DNA from: Acidovorax sp. Root219 | GTDB taxonomy: Bacteria; Pseudomonadota; Gammaproteobacteria; Burkholderiales; Burkholderiaceae_C | DNA: 40,179 bases | Direction of reading: 5' to 3' | Assembly (NCBI RefSeq): GCF_001428665.1 | Contig: NZ_LMIJ01000010.1 | Coordinates: 124,220-164,398 of the forward strand | Part shown: in pieces, positions 16,671 to 26,161 of the stretch | How positions within the stretch are numbered: position 1 is the first letter of the stretch | Layout of the letters: each line of letters starts with the position of its first letter | The notes under the pieces: generated by a model | Told to the model about the DNA's origin: nothing | What the model saw: the letters and a program-made list of their open reading frames with translations, nothing else | Databases searched by the model: none | Position numbers and translations under genes: made by a program

Positions 16671-19600
16671 ATGGCCCAGTTCTTCATCAACCGCCCGGTC
16701 TTCGCCTGGGTGCTGTCCATCGTCATCATGCTGGCGGGGGCGATGTCCATCTTCACGCTGCCGCTGGAGCAGTACCCCGACATCGCGCCACCGCGCGTGA
16801 CCATCAACACCACCTATACCGGTGCCTCGGCCGGCACGGTCGACAACTCGGTGACCCAGGTGATCGAGCAGCAGCTCAAGGGCATCGACAGCCTGCTGTA
16901 CATGGGCTCGACCAGCGACTCCGCCGGCCGCTCGCGCACCACGCTCACGTTTGCCCCCGGCGCCAACATCGACGTGGCCCAGGTGCAGGTGCAGAACAAG
17001 CTGCAGGCGGCCATGAACCGCCTGCCCGAGGCCGTGAAAAGCCGCGGCGTGTTCGTGAACAAGGGCGGCCAGGACTTCCTGGTGACCTACGTGTTCACCT
17101 CGCCCGACCCCACCGTGACCCAGGTGGCCATTGGCGACTACATCTCCAGCAACGTGGTGGACGTGATCGCCCGCCTGGACGGCGTGGGCGACGTGACCGT
17201 GTTCGGCACATCTTATGCCATGCGCATCTGGATCGACCCGGCCAAGATGGAGAAGTTCGCGCTGATGCCGTCGGACCTGATCAACGCGCTCAATGCCCAG
17301 AACGCGCAGGTCTCGGCCGGCCAGTTGGGCCAGCAGCCCGCGCCCGCCGGGCAGATGCTCAATGCCACCATCACCGCGCGCACCAAGCTGCAGACGGTGG
17401 AGGAGTTCGAGCGCATTGTCCTCAAGTCCGGCACCGATGGCTCGGTGGTCACCATGGCCGATGTGGCCCGGGTGGCGCTGGAGGCGGACAACCTCACCGT
17501 GAAGTCGCGCCTGAACGGGCAGCCGGGCGCCGGTATCGGCATCGTGCTGGCCGACGGCGCCAATGCCATGGAAGTGGCCGATGCCGTGGCACGCAAGATG
17601 AAGGAGCTCGAACCCTTCTTCCCGGATGGCATCAACGGTGTCGTCAGCTCCGACTCCACCCCGTTCGTGCGCGCCTCCATCGAGGAGGTCGTCAAGACCC
17701 TGGCCGAGGCGATGCTGCTGGTGGTGATCGTGATGTTCATCTTCCTGCAGAACTTCCGCGCCACGATGATCCCGGCCATCGCCGTGCCCGTGGTGCTGCT
17801 GGGCACCTTCGGCGTGCTCTCGGCGCTGGGCTACTCGATCAACATGCTGACCATGTTCGCCATGGTGCTGGCCATCGGCCTGCTGGTGGACGACGCCATC
17901 GTGGTGGTGGAGAACGTGGAACGCGTGATGAGCGAGGAAGGCCTGTCGCCGAAGGAGGCCACGCGCAAGTCGATGAAGGAGATCACGCCTGCACTGGTAG
18001 GCATCGGCCTCACCCTGTCGGCCGTGTTCATCCCCATGGCCTTCTTCACGGGCTCCACGGGGGTCATCTACCGCCAGTTCTCCATCACCATCGTCTCGGC
18101 CATGGCGCTGTCGGTGTTCGTGGCGCTGACGCTGACCCCTGCGCTGTGCGCCACCCTGCTCAAGCCCATCGAAAAGGGCCACCACGCAGCCCATGACGGC
18201 CCGCCAAGGCGTGGCCTGCTCGGCCTGAGCGACCGCTTCTTCGCCTGGTTCAACCGCACGTTCGACAGCACGGCCAACCGCTACCAGCGCGTCGTGGGCG
18301 GCCTGCTCAAGCGCAGCCTGCGCATGGTCGTGATCTACCTGGCGATCCTGGTGGGCGTGGGGCTGCTGTTCAAGGTACTGCCCACCTCCTTCCTGCCCAA
18401 TGAGGACCAGGGTTTCGTGACGGCCTCGATCACCTTGCCCTCTGGCGCCACCGACGAGCGCCTGGGTGTGGTGCTTGATGAAATCAAGGACTACTTTCTG
18501 GCCAAGCCCGAAGTGCTGCGTGTGAATTCGATTGCCGGCAACAACGGCAACCAGAACTCCGGCAACATGTTCATCCGGCTCAAGCCCTGGGCGGAACGCC
18601 CGCTGCGCAGCCAGTCGGCGGAGGTCATCGCCAGCCAGGCCACCAAGGACCTCGCCAAGATCCGCGACGCACGCATCTTCGTCTCGCTGCCGCCCGCCGT
18701 GCGCGGCCTGGGGTCGAGCGCGGGCATCAACTTCATGGTCAAGGACCTCAATGGCCTGGGGCAGGACGCTCTCGTCGCCGCCAAGGACCAGTTGATCGAA
18801 CTGACCCGCCAGAACCCGATCCTCACCAATGTGCGGACCACCAATTTCGACAACACCTCGGAGCTCAAGGTCACCATCGATGACCGCAAGGCCGCGGCCC
18901 AGGGGTTGACCACGGCGGACATCAACGGCGTGCTCTCCAGCGCCATGGGCGGCACCTATGTGAACGACTTCGTGCACCAGGGCCGCGTCAAGCGCGTGTA
19001 TGTGCAGGGCGATGCGCCCTATCGCATGCTGCCGCAAGACATCGGTCACTGGAGCGTGCGCAACCGCAATGGCGAAATGGTGCCTTTCTCGACCTTTGCC
19101 AGCACCTCGTGGACCAACGGCCCGCCCCAGCTCATGCGCTACAACGGCAGCCCCGCCCTGGAACTGCAGGCCGAAACCGCGCCAGGCGCCAGCTCGGGCG
19201 ACGCCATGGTGGCCATCGAGGAAATCATGAAAAAGCTGCCGCCCGGCATCGGCATGGAGTGGACCGGCGCCTCGCTGCAGGAGCGCCGCTCGGGCTCGCA
19301 GGCGCCCTTGCTCTACGCCGTCTCCATCCTCTTCGTGTTCCTGTGCCTGGCGGCCCTGTACGAAAGCTGGAGCGTGCCGTTCTCGGTGATGCTGGCGGTG
19401 CCGCTGGGCGTGATCGGCGCCTTGCTGGCCACCTACACGCGCGGCATGACCAACGACGTGTACTTCCAGGTGGGGCTGCTCACCACCGTGGGGCTGGCGT
19501 CCAAGAACGCCATCCTGATCGTCGAATTCGCGGTGCAATTGCAAACCCAGGGCAAGAACCTGTACGACGCCACGGTGGAAGCCGTGCGCATGCGCCTGCG

Positions 19601-19859
19601 CCCCATCCTCATGACTTCGCTGGCCTTCGGCTTCGGCGTGCTGCCTCTGGCCATCGGCACGGGCGCGGGTGCCGGCGGCCGCCAGGCCATCGGCACCGGC
19701 GTGCTCGGCGGCATGGTGGCCTCCACCGTGCTGGGGCTGTTCTTCGTGCCCGTGTTCTTCCTGCTCGTGCGCTCCCTGGTCCAGCGGCGCAAGGGCCAGG
19801 GCCAGGCCCCCGCCGCGCCCGCCACGCCGCCTGCAGGAGCCCAGGAGGCGCAGGCATGA
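16671..19859 (+). CDS. RND multidrug efflux pump, HAE1 family (AcrB/MexB type)
   Basis: A 1062-residue inner-membrane proton/drug antiporter with the full twelve-helix, two-porter-lobe layout. The proton-relay pair D407-D408 in AIGLLVDDAIVVVENVER is at the same residue numbers as in AcrB, and the second-half relay lysine lies in GLASKNAILIVEFA. The N terminus MAQFFINRPVFAWVLSI is typical. The gene lies 62 bp after the adaptor gene and overlaps the outer-membrane factor by ATGA. The frame is intact throughout. The substrate range cannot be read from the sequence. Confidence 0.96.
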   Translation: MAQFFINRPVFAWVLSIVIMLAGAMSIFTLPLEQYPDIAPPRVTINTTYTGASAGTVDNSVTQVIEQQLKGIDSLLYMGSTSDSAGRSRTTLTFAPGANIDVAQVQVQNKLQAAMNRLPEAVKSRGVFVNKGGQDFLVTYVFTSPDPTVTQVAIGDYISSNVVDVIARLDGVGDVTVFGTSYAMRIWIDPAKMEKFALMPSDLINALNAQNAQVSAGQLGQQPAPAGQMLNATITARTKLQTVEEFERIVLKSGTDGSVVTMADVARVALEADNLTVKSRLNGQPGAGIGIVLADGANAMEVADAVARKMKELEPFFPDGINGVVSSDSTPFVRASIEEVVKTLAEAMLLVVIVMFIFLQNFRATMIPAIAVPVVLLGTFGVLSALGYSINMLTMFAMVLAIGLLVDDAIVVVENVERVMSEEGLSPKEATRKSMKEITPALVGIGLTLSAVFIPMAFFTGSTGVIYRQFSITIVSAMALSVFVALTLTPALCATLLKPIEKGHHAAHDGPPRRGLLGLSDRFFAWFNRTFDSTANRYQRVVGGLLKRSLRMVVIYLAILVGVGLLFKVLPTSFLPNEDQGFVTASITLPSGATDERLGVVLDEIKDYFLAKPEVLRVNSIAGNNGNQNSGNMFIRLKPWAERPLRSQSAEVIASQATKDLAKIRDARIFVSLPPAVRGLGSSAGINFMVKDLNGLGQDALVAAKDQLIELTRQNPILTNVRTTNFDNTSELKVTIDDRKAAAQGLTTADINGVLSSAMGGTYVNDFVHQGRVKRVYVQGDAPYRMLPQDIGHWSVRNRNGEMVPFSTFASTSWTNGPPQLMRYNGSPALELQAETAPGASSGDAMVAIEEIMKKLPPGIGMEWTGASLQERRSGSQAPLLYAVSILFVFLCLAALYESWSVPFSVMLAVPLGVIGALLATYTRGMTNDVYFQVGLLTTVGLASKNAILIVEFAVQLQTQGKNLYDATVEAVRMRLRPILMTSLAFGFGVLPLAIGTGAGAGGRQAIGTGVLGGMVASTVLGLFFVPVFFLLVRSLVQRRKGQGQAPAAPATPPAGAQEAQA

Positions 19860-21385
19860 GCTTCCGTACCGTTCTTGCCTACCCCGTTGTGTCCACCGGC
19901 ATGTCCAAAGCCCTGATGACTCCCCTGTGCGCCCTGCTGGTCCTGGCCGGCTGCACCAATCTGGCACCCAGCTACGACCGCCCTGTCGCCCCGGTGCCCG
20001 CAGCCTTGGACAACGCCGCCACGACGGCAGGCGCCAGCGAGACCTATGCCCCGCTGGGCTGGGACGCGGTGGTGCAGTCTGCACAGTTGCGCGACGTCAT
20101 CACCCTCGCGCTGCAGAACAACCGCGACCTGCGAGCCGCAGCGCTGGCCATCGAGCGCGCCCAGGCCCAGTACGGCGTGAGCCGCGCCGATCGCCTGCCC
20201 AGCGTGAGCGGCACGGCCCAGGGCAGCCGCGCCCGCACCGCCGCCGACCTGACCACCGCCGGCCGCTCGCAGATCGGCGAGCAGTACAGCGCGCAACTGG
20301 GCATCACCAGCTATGAGCTCGACTTCTTCGGCCGCGTGCGCAACCTCAACGAGTCCGCACTGCAGGAGGTGCTGCGCGTCACCGACACCCAGCGCAGCGT
20401 GCAGCTGAGCCTGGTGGCCGAGGTCACCAATGCCTGGCTCAACCTCGCGGCCGACCAGGCACGCCTGGAGCTGGCGAAGGAAACCCTGCGCTCGCGCGAA
20501 GCCTCCTACTCCCTGACCGAGCGCACGCACCGCCTGGGCGGCACCTCGGGCCTGGTGCTGGCGCAGAACCAGACCACAGTGGACAGCGCGCGCGCAGACG
20601 TCGCGGCCTTCACCAGCCAGGTGGCGCGCGACCGCAATGCGCTGCAACTGCTGGTGGGCTCGCCCGTTCCCGCCACCCTGCTGCCCGCCGTACAGGTGGC
20701 GCCCCCCGTGCCTGTGGCCGCACAGGTGCCGGACGAGCGGCGCAGTGAGCGCGTCACGCAGGCGGCCACGCAGGTGCCCATGCTGCGCGAAAGCGCCCTG
20801 CAACTGCTGGCAGTGCCGGCGCAGATCCCGTCGAGCGTGCTGCTCTTGCGCCCCGACGTGATGGCCGCGGAGCGCAGCCTGCAGGCCAGCTACGCCAACA
20901 TCGGCGCCGCGCGCGCAGCCTTCTTCCCCAGCATCTCGCTCACGGCCAACCTGGGCACGGCCAGCACGGAGCTTTCGGGCCTGTTCGGCAGCGGCAACCT
21001 GCTGTGGAGCTTCGTGCCGCAGATCCGGCTTCCGATCTTCGACGGTGGCCGCAACCAGGCCAACCTGGACGTGGCCCACGCCAACCAGCGCATTGCCCTC
21101 ACGCAGTACGAGAAGGTCATCCAGACCGCCTTCCGCGAAGCCGCCGACGCCCTGGCAGAACGCGCCACGCTGACGGACCGCATCACCGCACAGACCTCGC
21201 TGCTGGCGGCGACGGAGCGGGTGTACGCCCTGTCCGAAGCCCGCTTCAAGGCCGGGGCCGACAACTACCTCACGGTGCTCGACGCGCAGCGCTCGCTGTA
21301 CGCGGCGCAGCAGACCCTGCTGAGCCTGCAGTTGGCCGAGCAGACCAACCGCATCACCTTGTACAAGGTGCTCGGCGGGGGCTGA
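19856..21385 (+). CDS. RND efflux outer-membrane factor (OprM/NodT family)
   Basis: A 509-residue outer-membrane lipoprotein channel. The lipobox LAGC gives lipidated C33. Paired alpha-helical TolC-like repeats follow, with ALAIERAQAQYGVSRADRLPS and the second-half TRFKAG-type stretch EARFKAGADNYLTVLDAQRSLY. The ATG at 19856 is set by AGGAGG at 9 nt and overlaps the pump stop; an internal ATG at codon 16 would give a shorter signal but lacks that site. It completes the tripartite pump. The next gene converges 21 bp away with no obvious terminator between. Confidence 0.94.
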   Translation: MSFRTVLAYPVVSTGMSKALMTPLCALLVLAGCTNLAPSYDRPVAPVPAALDNAATTAGASETYAPLGWDAVVQSAQLRDVITLALQNNRDLRAAALAIERAQAQYGVSRADRLPSVSGTAQGSRARTAADLTTAGRSQIGEQYSAQLGITSYELDFFGRVRNLNESALQEVLRVTDTQRSVQLSLVAEVTNAWLNLAADQARLELAKETLRSREASYSLTERTHRLGGTSGLVLAQNQTTVDSARADVAAFTSQVARDRNALQLLVGSPVPATLLPAVQVAPPVPVAAQVPDERRSERVTQAATQVPMLRESALQLLAVPAQIPSSVLLLRPDVMAAERSLQASYANIGAARAAFFPSISLTANLGTASTELSGLFGSGNLLWSFVPQIRLPIFDGGRNQANLDVAHANQRIALTQYEKVIQTAFREAADALAERATLTDRITAQTSLLAATERVYALSEARFKAGADNYLTVLDAQRSLYAAQQTLLSLQLAEQTNRITLYKVLGGG

Positions 21386-21406
21386 GCCCCCTTCTCCAGC
21401 GCGCTT

Positions 21407-22339
21407 TCAGACCGGCGAAACCGGCGACTCGCCCGCGAGGTGCCGGCGCGCATTCTCGACGAAGCGGTCCACAGAGGCCTGCACCGCCTCGGGCGACCAG
21501 CCGCCCACGTGGGGTGTGAGCACCACGGTGTCCAGATCCAGCAATTCGGCCGGTGGCGCGGGCTCGCTCTCGTAGACATCCAGGCCGGCCCCCGCCACGC
21601 GCCCTTCGCGCAACGCCTGGGCCAGCGCTGCAGTGTCGATCACGCTGCCGCGCGCGATATTGACCAGGTAGCCGCGCGGCCCCAGGGCATCTAGCACCGG
21701 GGCATTGACCAGGTGCTGTGTGCCTGGCCCGCCGGGCGTAGCCACGACCAGAAAATCGGCCCACTCGGACAGCGACTTCACGTCGCCGAAATAGCGGTAG
21801 GGCACGTCCGTGCGCTCGCTGCGGTTGTGGTAGCCCACCTGCAGATCGAAGCCCAGCGCGCGCTGTGCAATCTTCTTGCCGATGGTGCCCAGGCCGATGA
21901 TGCCGATGCGCTTGTGCGAAACATTCGGTGGCAGCGGCAGTGCCGTGCGCCACACGCCCTGGCGAGTGGCGACATCCAGCTTGGGGATGCCGCGCACGGC
22001 CGCGATCAGCAAACCGAAGGCATGGTCGGCCACGCAGTCGTCGTTGGTGCCGGCGCCATTGGCCACCACGATGCCGCGCGCCTTGGCATGCGCCACGGCG
22101 ATGTTCTCGTAGCCCGCACCCAGGGCGCAGATCAGCGTGAGGGCCGGCAGCGCATCGATCTGCGCGGGCGTGATGCCGATGGAGCCGATGGTGAGCACCA
22201 CCCGCACGCGGCTACCATGCTCGGCGATGGCAGCCTGGTGCTGGGGCGCATCCGGCACGTAGACCAGATCGAAGGTTTCCGACAATTGGGCGCAGTGTTC
22301 TTCCGAGAGAAACGACAGGGCAAGCAGGACAGGTTTCAT
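21407..22339 (-). CDS. D-2-hydroxyacid dehydrogenase (glyoxylate/hydroxypyruvate reductase-like)
   Basis: A 310-residue NAD(P)-dependent D-isomer 2-hydroxyacid dehydrogenase. The nucleotide loop is GLGTIG at 149-154. The catalytic triad is R230 in NIARGS, E259 in YESEP and H277 in TPHVGG. HNRS at 171-174, after the second Rossmann strand, favours NADP(H), as in glyoxylate and hydroxypyruvate reductases. It would act in the cytoplasm on glyoxylate, hydroxypyruvate or similar 2-oxo acids. It lies 53 bp after the ABC exporter gene and is probably read with it, though a functional link is not evident. Confidence 0.9.
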   Translation of the reverse strand: MKPVLLALSFLSEEHCAQLSETFDLVYVPDAPQHQAAIAEHGSRVRVVLTIGSIGITPAQIDALPALTLICALGAGYENIAVAHAKARGIVVANGAGTNDDCVADHAFGLLIAAVRGIPKLDVATRQGVWRTALPLPPNVSHKRIGIIGLGTIGKKIAQRALGFDLQVGYHNRSERTDVPYRYFGDVKSLSEWADFLVVATPGGPGTQHLVNAPVLDALGPRGYLVNIARGSVIDTAALAQALREGRVAGAGLDVYESEPAPPAELLDLDTVVLTPHVGGWSPEAVQASVDRFVENARRHLAGESPVSPV

Positions 22340-22392
22340 GGCAGTGGAATCAAAGGGAAATCAAAAGCGGTTCCGATGGATGGAGGCAGGCT

Positions 22393-24234
22393 TCATGCCG
22401 CTCCATCGCTTTGCTGCAGTGCCCACATGCTGGAGTAGCGCCCACGCTGGGCCAGCAGTTCGGCATGGGTGCCGCGCTCGATGATGCGGCCGGCGTCCAT
22501 GACCAGGATCTCGTGCGCATCGACCACAGTGGACAGGCGGTGCGCGATCAGCAGGGTGGTCTTGTTCTGGGCCGCGCTCTGCAGTTCGGCCTGGATGGCG
22601 CGTTCGTTCGCCGAGTCGAGCGCCGAAGTGGCTTCGTCGAAAATCAGGATGGGTGGGTTCTTGAGCAAGGTGCGGGCGATTGCCACGCGCTGTTTTTCGC
22701 CGCCCGAGAGCTTGAGCCCGCGCTCACCCACCATGGCCCCATAGCCAGCCGGCGTGCCGGCGATGAAGTCGTGGATGCGCGCCGAACGCGCTGCGCCCTC
22801 CACCTCGGCCTGGCTGGCGCCCGGGCGGCCGTAGGCGATGTTGTAGGCGATGGTATCGTTGAACAGCACCGTGTCCTGCGGCACGATGCCGATGGCCTGG
22901 CGCACGCTGTCCTGGGTGACCGAGCGGATCTCCTGCCCGGCGATGGTGATGCGCCCCTGCTGGATGTCGTAGAACCGGTAGAGCAGCCGCGCCAGCGTGG
23001 ACTTGCCCGAGCCCGATGGGCCGACCACGGCCACCGTCTTGCCGGCGGGGATCTCGAAGCTCACGCCCTGCAAAATGGGCCGGCCGCTGGCAGCGCCCTC
23101 CCCCTTGCGCGTGTCGTAGGCGAAATGCACGTCCTCGAAACGCACCGTGGCCTGGTCCAGGCCCGCAAGTGGCTGTGCGCCGGGGGCATCAGCCACCTCG
23201 CGCTCCTTGTCCATCAGCACGAACATCTTGTCCAGGTCGGTCAGGCTCTGCTTGATCTCGCGGTAGATGACACCGAGGAAGTTCAGCGGAATGTACAGCT
23301 GGATCATGAAGGCGTTGACCATGACCAGGTCACCCAGCGTCATGCGGCCGTCGACCACGCCCTGCGTGGCGCGCCACAGCATGGCCACCAGGCCGATGGC
23401 GATGATGAGCTGCTGGCCCGCGTTGAGCATGGACAGCGTGGTCTGGCTCTTCAGGCGCGCATGGCGCAGCCGCTCCAGGCTTTCGTCGTAGCGCCGGGCC
23501 TCGAAGGCTTCGTTGTTGAAATACTTGACGGTCTCGTAGTTCAGCAGCGAATCGACCGCCTTGGTGTGCGCGGCCGAGTCGAACTCGTTGGCCTCGCGGC
23601 GAAACTGGGTGCGCCACTCGGTGACCAGCACCGTGAAGGTGATGTAGAACGCCAGCGCCGCCAGCGTGATCCAGGCGAACCAGGCATCGAATTTGACGGC
23701 CAGCACCGTGAGCACCAGGGCCACCTCGACCAGCGTGGCCACCACGTTGAAGAGGGTGAAGGAGATCAGCGACTCGATGCCGCGCACGCCGCGCTCGATG
23801 TCGCGCGTCATGCCCCCGGTCTGCCGCTCCAGGTGAAAGCGCAGGCTCAAGGCGTGCAGGTGCTCGAAGGTCTGCAGCGCAATGGAGCGCGCGGCGCCCT
23901 GCGTGGCCTTGGCAAACACCAGTTCGCGCAGCTCGCTGAAGATCGAGGTGGACAGGCGCAGCGCCCCGTAGGCCAGCAGCAGACCCACCGGCACCACCAG
24001 CAACGTGGCGGGGTCGCCCAGCTTCAGGTCCATGGTGTCGACCAGGGTCTTGAGCAGCACGGGCACGCCCACGTTGGCCACCTTGGCGCCCACCATGAAG
24101 ACGATGGCCGCGACCACGCGCCATTTGTACTGCCACAGATAGGGCAGCAGGCGGCCAATGGTGGCCCAGTCAGAGGGGGCGGTGGCTGCGGAAGCCGGTG
24201 TTTGGAGGGGGGTGGGTTCGCCGACAGGGCGCAT
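22393..24234 (-). CDS. Atm1/HMT1-type ABC exporter (fused permease-ATPase)
   Basis: A 613-residue half-transporter with six membrane helices (about residues 35-325) and a C-terminal ATPase. The segment TEWRTQFRREANEFDSAAHT and YETVKYFNNE (233-242), plus NAGQQ (271-275), are hallmarks of the Atm1/HMT1 group, which exports glutathione-linked compounds such as sulfur or metal conjugates. Walker A is GPSGSGKS at 405-412, the signature is LSGGEKQR and Walker B is ILIFDEATSALD. The ATG at 24234 is preferred over an upstream TTG. It works as a homodimer in the inner membrane. Confidence 0.93.
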   Translation of the reverse strand: MRPVGEPTPLQTPASAATAPSDWATIGRLLPYLWQYKWRVVAAIVFMVGAKVANVGVPVLLKTLVDTMDLKLGDPATLLVVPVGLLLAYGALRLSTSIFSELRELVFAKATQGAARSIALQTFEHLHALSLRFHLERQTGGMTRDIERGVRGIESLISFTLFNVVATLVEVALVLTVLAVKFDAWFAWITLAALAFYITFTVLVTEWRTQFRREANEFDSAAHTKAVDSLLNYETVKYFNNEAFEARRYDESLERLRHARLKSQTTLSMLNAGQQLIIAIGLVAMLWRATQGVVDGRMTLGDLVMVNAFMIQLYIPLNFLGVIYREIKQSLTDLDKMFVLMDKEREVADAPGAQPLAGLDQATVRFEDVHFAYDTRKGEGAASGRPILQGVSFEIPAGKTVAVVGPSGSGKSTLARLLYRFYDIQQGRITIAGQEIRSVTQDSVRQAIGIVPQDTVLFNDTIAYNIAYGRPGASQAEVEGAARSARIHDFIAGTPAGYGAMVGERGLKLSGGEKQRVAIARTLLKNPPILIFDEATSALDSANERAIQAELQSAAQNKTTLLIAHRLSTVVDAHEILVMDAGRIIERGTHAELLAQRGRYSSMWALQQSDGAA

Positions 24235-24362
24235 GGGGGACAATTCCGGTTGTTGTTCTTACCGACCCGGCTGGCGCCCGGAGGGTTTTTCTTTGGGTTG
24301 GCCCTGGAAACCACCCAAGGTGTCCTCCAGCATCCGTGCCAGCCCCAACCGAGATTGTGCCC

Positions 24363-24806
24363 ATGTCCGCGACTTTCAGCCCACCCGCCGCCCTATTGCC
24401 CACAGACAAGGAGCTGGTGCTCAAGGTGATCCCCATGCCGGCGGACACCAACGGCAATGGCGACATCTTTGGTGGCTGGGTGATGGCGCAGGTCGACCTG
24501 GCCGGTTCGGTGCTGCCGGCGCGCTACATGCAGGGCCGCATGGCGACCGTGGCGGTCAACGAATTCATCTTCAAGCAGCCCGTGCGCGTGGGCGACATCC
24601 TGTCGTTCTTCTCATCGATTACGCGCGTGGGCAACACCTCGGTCACCGTGCAGGTGGAGGTGTATGCGGAACGCTTTTCCGACCAGGGGCGCTACGTCAA
24701 GGTGACGGAAGCGCGCCTGACCTATGTGGCCATCGACGACGAAGGCCGCCCGCGCCCAGTGCCGCGCCCCAAAAAGGAAGGCGATCAGGCCGGATCGGCG
24801 GACTGA
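24363..24806 (+). CDS. yciA: YciA-type acyl-CoA thioesterase
   Basis: A 147-residue single-hotdog thioesterase. The block DTNGNGDIFGGWVMAQVDLAG (28-48) is diagnostic of the YciA/BFIT group, with the likely catalytic acid D45 and nucleotide contacts further on. YciA hydrolyses a broad range of short and medium acyl-CoAs in the cytoplasm. The start at MSATFS is chosen because the upstream in-frame sequence is unlike the family and overlaps the divergent ABC exporter promoter. The 128-bp divergent gap shows no clear operator. Confidence 0.92.
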   Translation: MSATFSPPAALLPTDKELVLKVIPMPADTNGNGDIFGGWVMAQVDLAGSVLPARYMQGRMATVAVNEFIFKQPVRVGDILSFFSSITRVGNTSVTVQVEVYAERFSDQGRYVKVTEARLTYVAIDDEGRPRPVPRPKKEGDQAGSAD

Positions 24807-24840
24807 AGGACCGGGACCTGCGCGGCCCCGGTCATGGCGT

Positions 24841-25434
24841 TCAGGCGGCCACGGCCATCGCCGTGGGCTCGGCCCGCACGGGCTGCTGCGCCGGCGCGCT
24901 GCGCAATGCCGAGGACGATGAGCTGCCCGAGCCGATGCCCGACTCGATCTCGCCCGCCAACTGACCGCCCTCTTCCACCACCAGCTTGCCGTAGCGGATC
25001 TTGCCGTTGACTTTGCCGGTGCTGTAGATCACGAGCTTCTGGCGCACGGTGAGCGTGCCGTTGAACTCACCGTGGATTTCGGCGATGTCGATCTCGGCCG
25101 AGCCGCGGAAAGCCCCGTGCTCGGAGATCTGGATCACGCGCGAGTCCATGGTGGCCTCTACCGTGCCCTCGACCACGAGGGTGTCGCAATCGGTGATCTC
25201 CACGCCCTTGAGCTTGATGTTGGGGCCCACCGTGAGCTTGCTGCCGGTGGAATCCGAGGCCGGGGAGGGCTTGGCCAGGGCCGGGCTGGCGGGGGCCGAT
25301 GCCGCCGCAGCGCTGGTGGCAGCTGCAGAGGAGTTGGCCACCGAACTGTTCAGGCCGGTGGAATTGGAAGGACTGTGGCGGGGCTGAAACGACTCGGGTT
25401 CACGCTTGCCAAAGAAGGGGTTTTGCACGGCCAT
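24841..25434 (-). CDS. Bactofilin family cytoskeletal protein
   Basis: A 197-residue polymer-forming bactofilin (DUF583). A Ser/Ala-rich linker (about 22-62) leads to the beta-helix core (about 66-165), seen as repeating short hydrophobic strands such as GVEITDCDTLVVEGTVEA, IDIAEIHGEFNGTLTV and GKVNGKIRYGKLVV. The tail is Ser/Ala-rich. Bactofilins form membrane-associated filaments linked to cell shape or wall synthesis. The ATG at 25434 is preceded by AAGGAGT. No peptidase or wall enzyme sits beside it here; its neighbours are thioesterases. Confidence 0.93.
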   Translation of the reverse strand: MAVQNPFFGKREPESFQPRHSPSNSTGLNSSVANSSAAATSAAAASAPASPALAKPSPASDSTGSKLTVGPNIKLKGVEITDCDTLVVEGTVEATMDSRVIQISEHGAFRGSAEIDIAEIHGEFNGTLTVRQKLVIYSTGKVNGKIRYGKLVVEEGGQLAGEIESGIGSGSSSSSALRSAPAQQPVRAEPTAMAVAA

Positions 25435-25591
25435 CGGTACTCCTTGAAAAGAGGCTTTATCGTAGGAGGGGGCCTACGCGATGGATGCGCGCTTTACGCA
25501 AGAACGGTAACCAAACGGTTCACCCGTAGCATGCACTTGCAAGGCTTGCGGGATCACACATGCGCCTGTTACATCCTTGGCCGACAGATGT
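25435..25591. other. Bactofilin upstream region with small hairpins
   Basis: This 157-bp gap holds an inverted repeat CGTAGG/CCTACG (25461-25466 with 25473-25478, loop AGGGGG) in the bactofilin leader and a GCAAG-G-CTTGC palindrome (25539-25549). No T tract marks either as a terminator. A site for a regulator or a weak terminator of the thioesterase gene are both possible. Confidence 0.35.
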
Positions 25592-26077
25592 TCAGGAGAC
25601 GATGTAGGCCGCAGCCCCCGCCGACATGATCTCGCCGTTGGGCCCCTTGAATTCCATGCGCGTGGTCGCCACGCGCGAGCCCAGCCGCAGCACCTCGGCA
25701 TGCAGCGTGAAATGGCTACCAATGCCCGGGCGCAGGTAGTCGATGCGCAAATCGATGGTACCGAGCTTGGCAAAGCGGTGCAGGCGCTGGTCGGGCGCCT
25801 CGTCCATGTGGCGCGCACCGATGGCGGCCATGACGGCCAGGCCGCCCATGGCATCGAGGCCTGCGCTGATCACGCCGCCGTGCACGCGGTTGTAGGCATA
25901 GTGGCCCACCAGTTCGGGTTTCATCTCGATGCGACCCTCCACCCGGTCGGGGTGCAGGCCGGTGATCTTCAGGCCCAGCACCTGGTTGAAGACGATCTTT
26001 TCCTCGAAGATGGATTTCAGGCCGGCCACGAATTCGGGCTCGAATTCCTGCGGCGGTGCGGTGCTTGTTTTGCTCAT
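25592..26077 (-). CDS. Hotdog-fold acyl-CoA thioesterase, YigI-like
   Basis: A 161-residue PaaI-superfamily hotdog protein. NRVHGGVISAGLDAMGG (63-79) is the PaaI-type active-site helix with H66-G67-G68, and GTIDLRIDYLRPG (106-118) closely matches E. coli YigI, a medium- to long-chain acyl-CoA thioesterase. It is cytoplasmic. It lies 84 bp after the crotonase-family gene on the same strand, so the two may be co-transcribed and work on acyl-CoA turnover. Similarity to YigI is by recognition. Confidence 0.88.
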   Translation of the reverse strand: MSKTSTAPPQEFEPEFVAGLKSIFEEKIVFNQVLGLKITGLHPDRVEGRIEMKPELVGHYAYNRVHGGVISAGLDAMGGLAVMAAIGARHMDEAPDQRLHRFAKLGTIDLRIDYLRPGIGSHFTLHAEVLRLGSRVATTRMEFKGPNGEIMSAGAAAYIVS

Positions 26078-26161
26078 GGTGTTCCTGTGCGTTGTCTCCG
26101 TGCGCTCTTCAACGGATAGCAGGCCATGCCATCATGGGTGCGCTTTCCCGGTCATTTTCAA

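Noticed and set aside
16170..20084. Minus-strand open frame of 1304 codons opposite the RND pump
   Set aside because: It is antisense to acrA- and acrB-type genes with clear catalytic residues. Its translation is rich in His, Gly, Arg and Gln with no recognisable domain, which is typical of a shadow frame in high-GC DNA.
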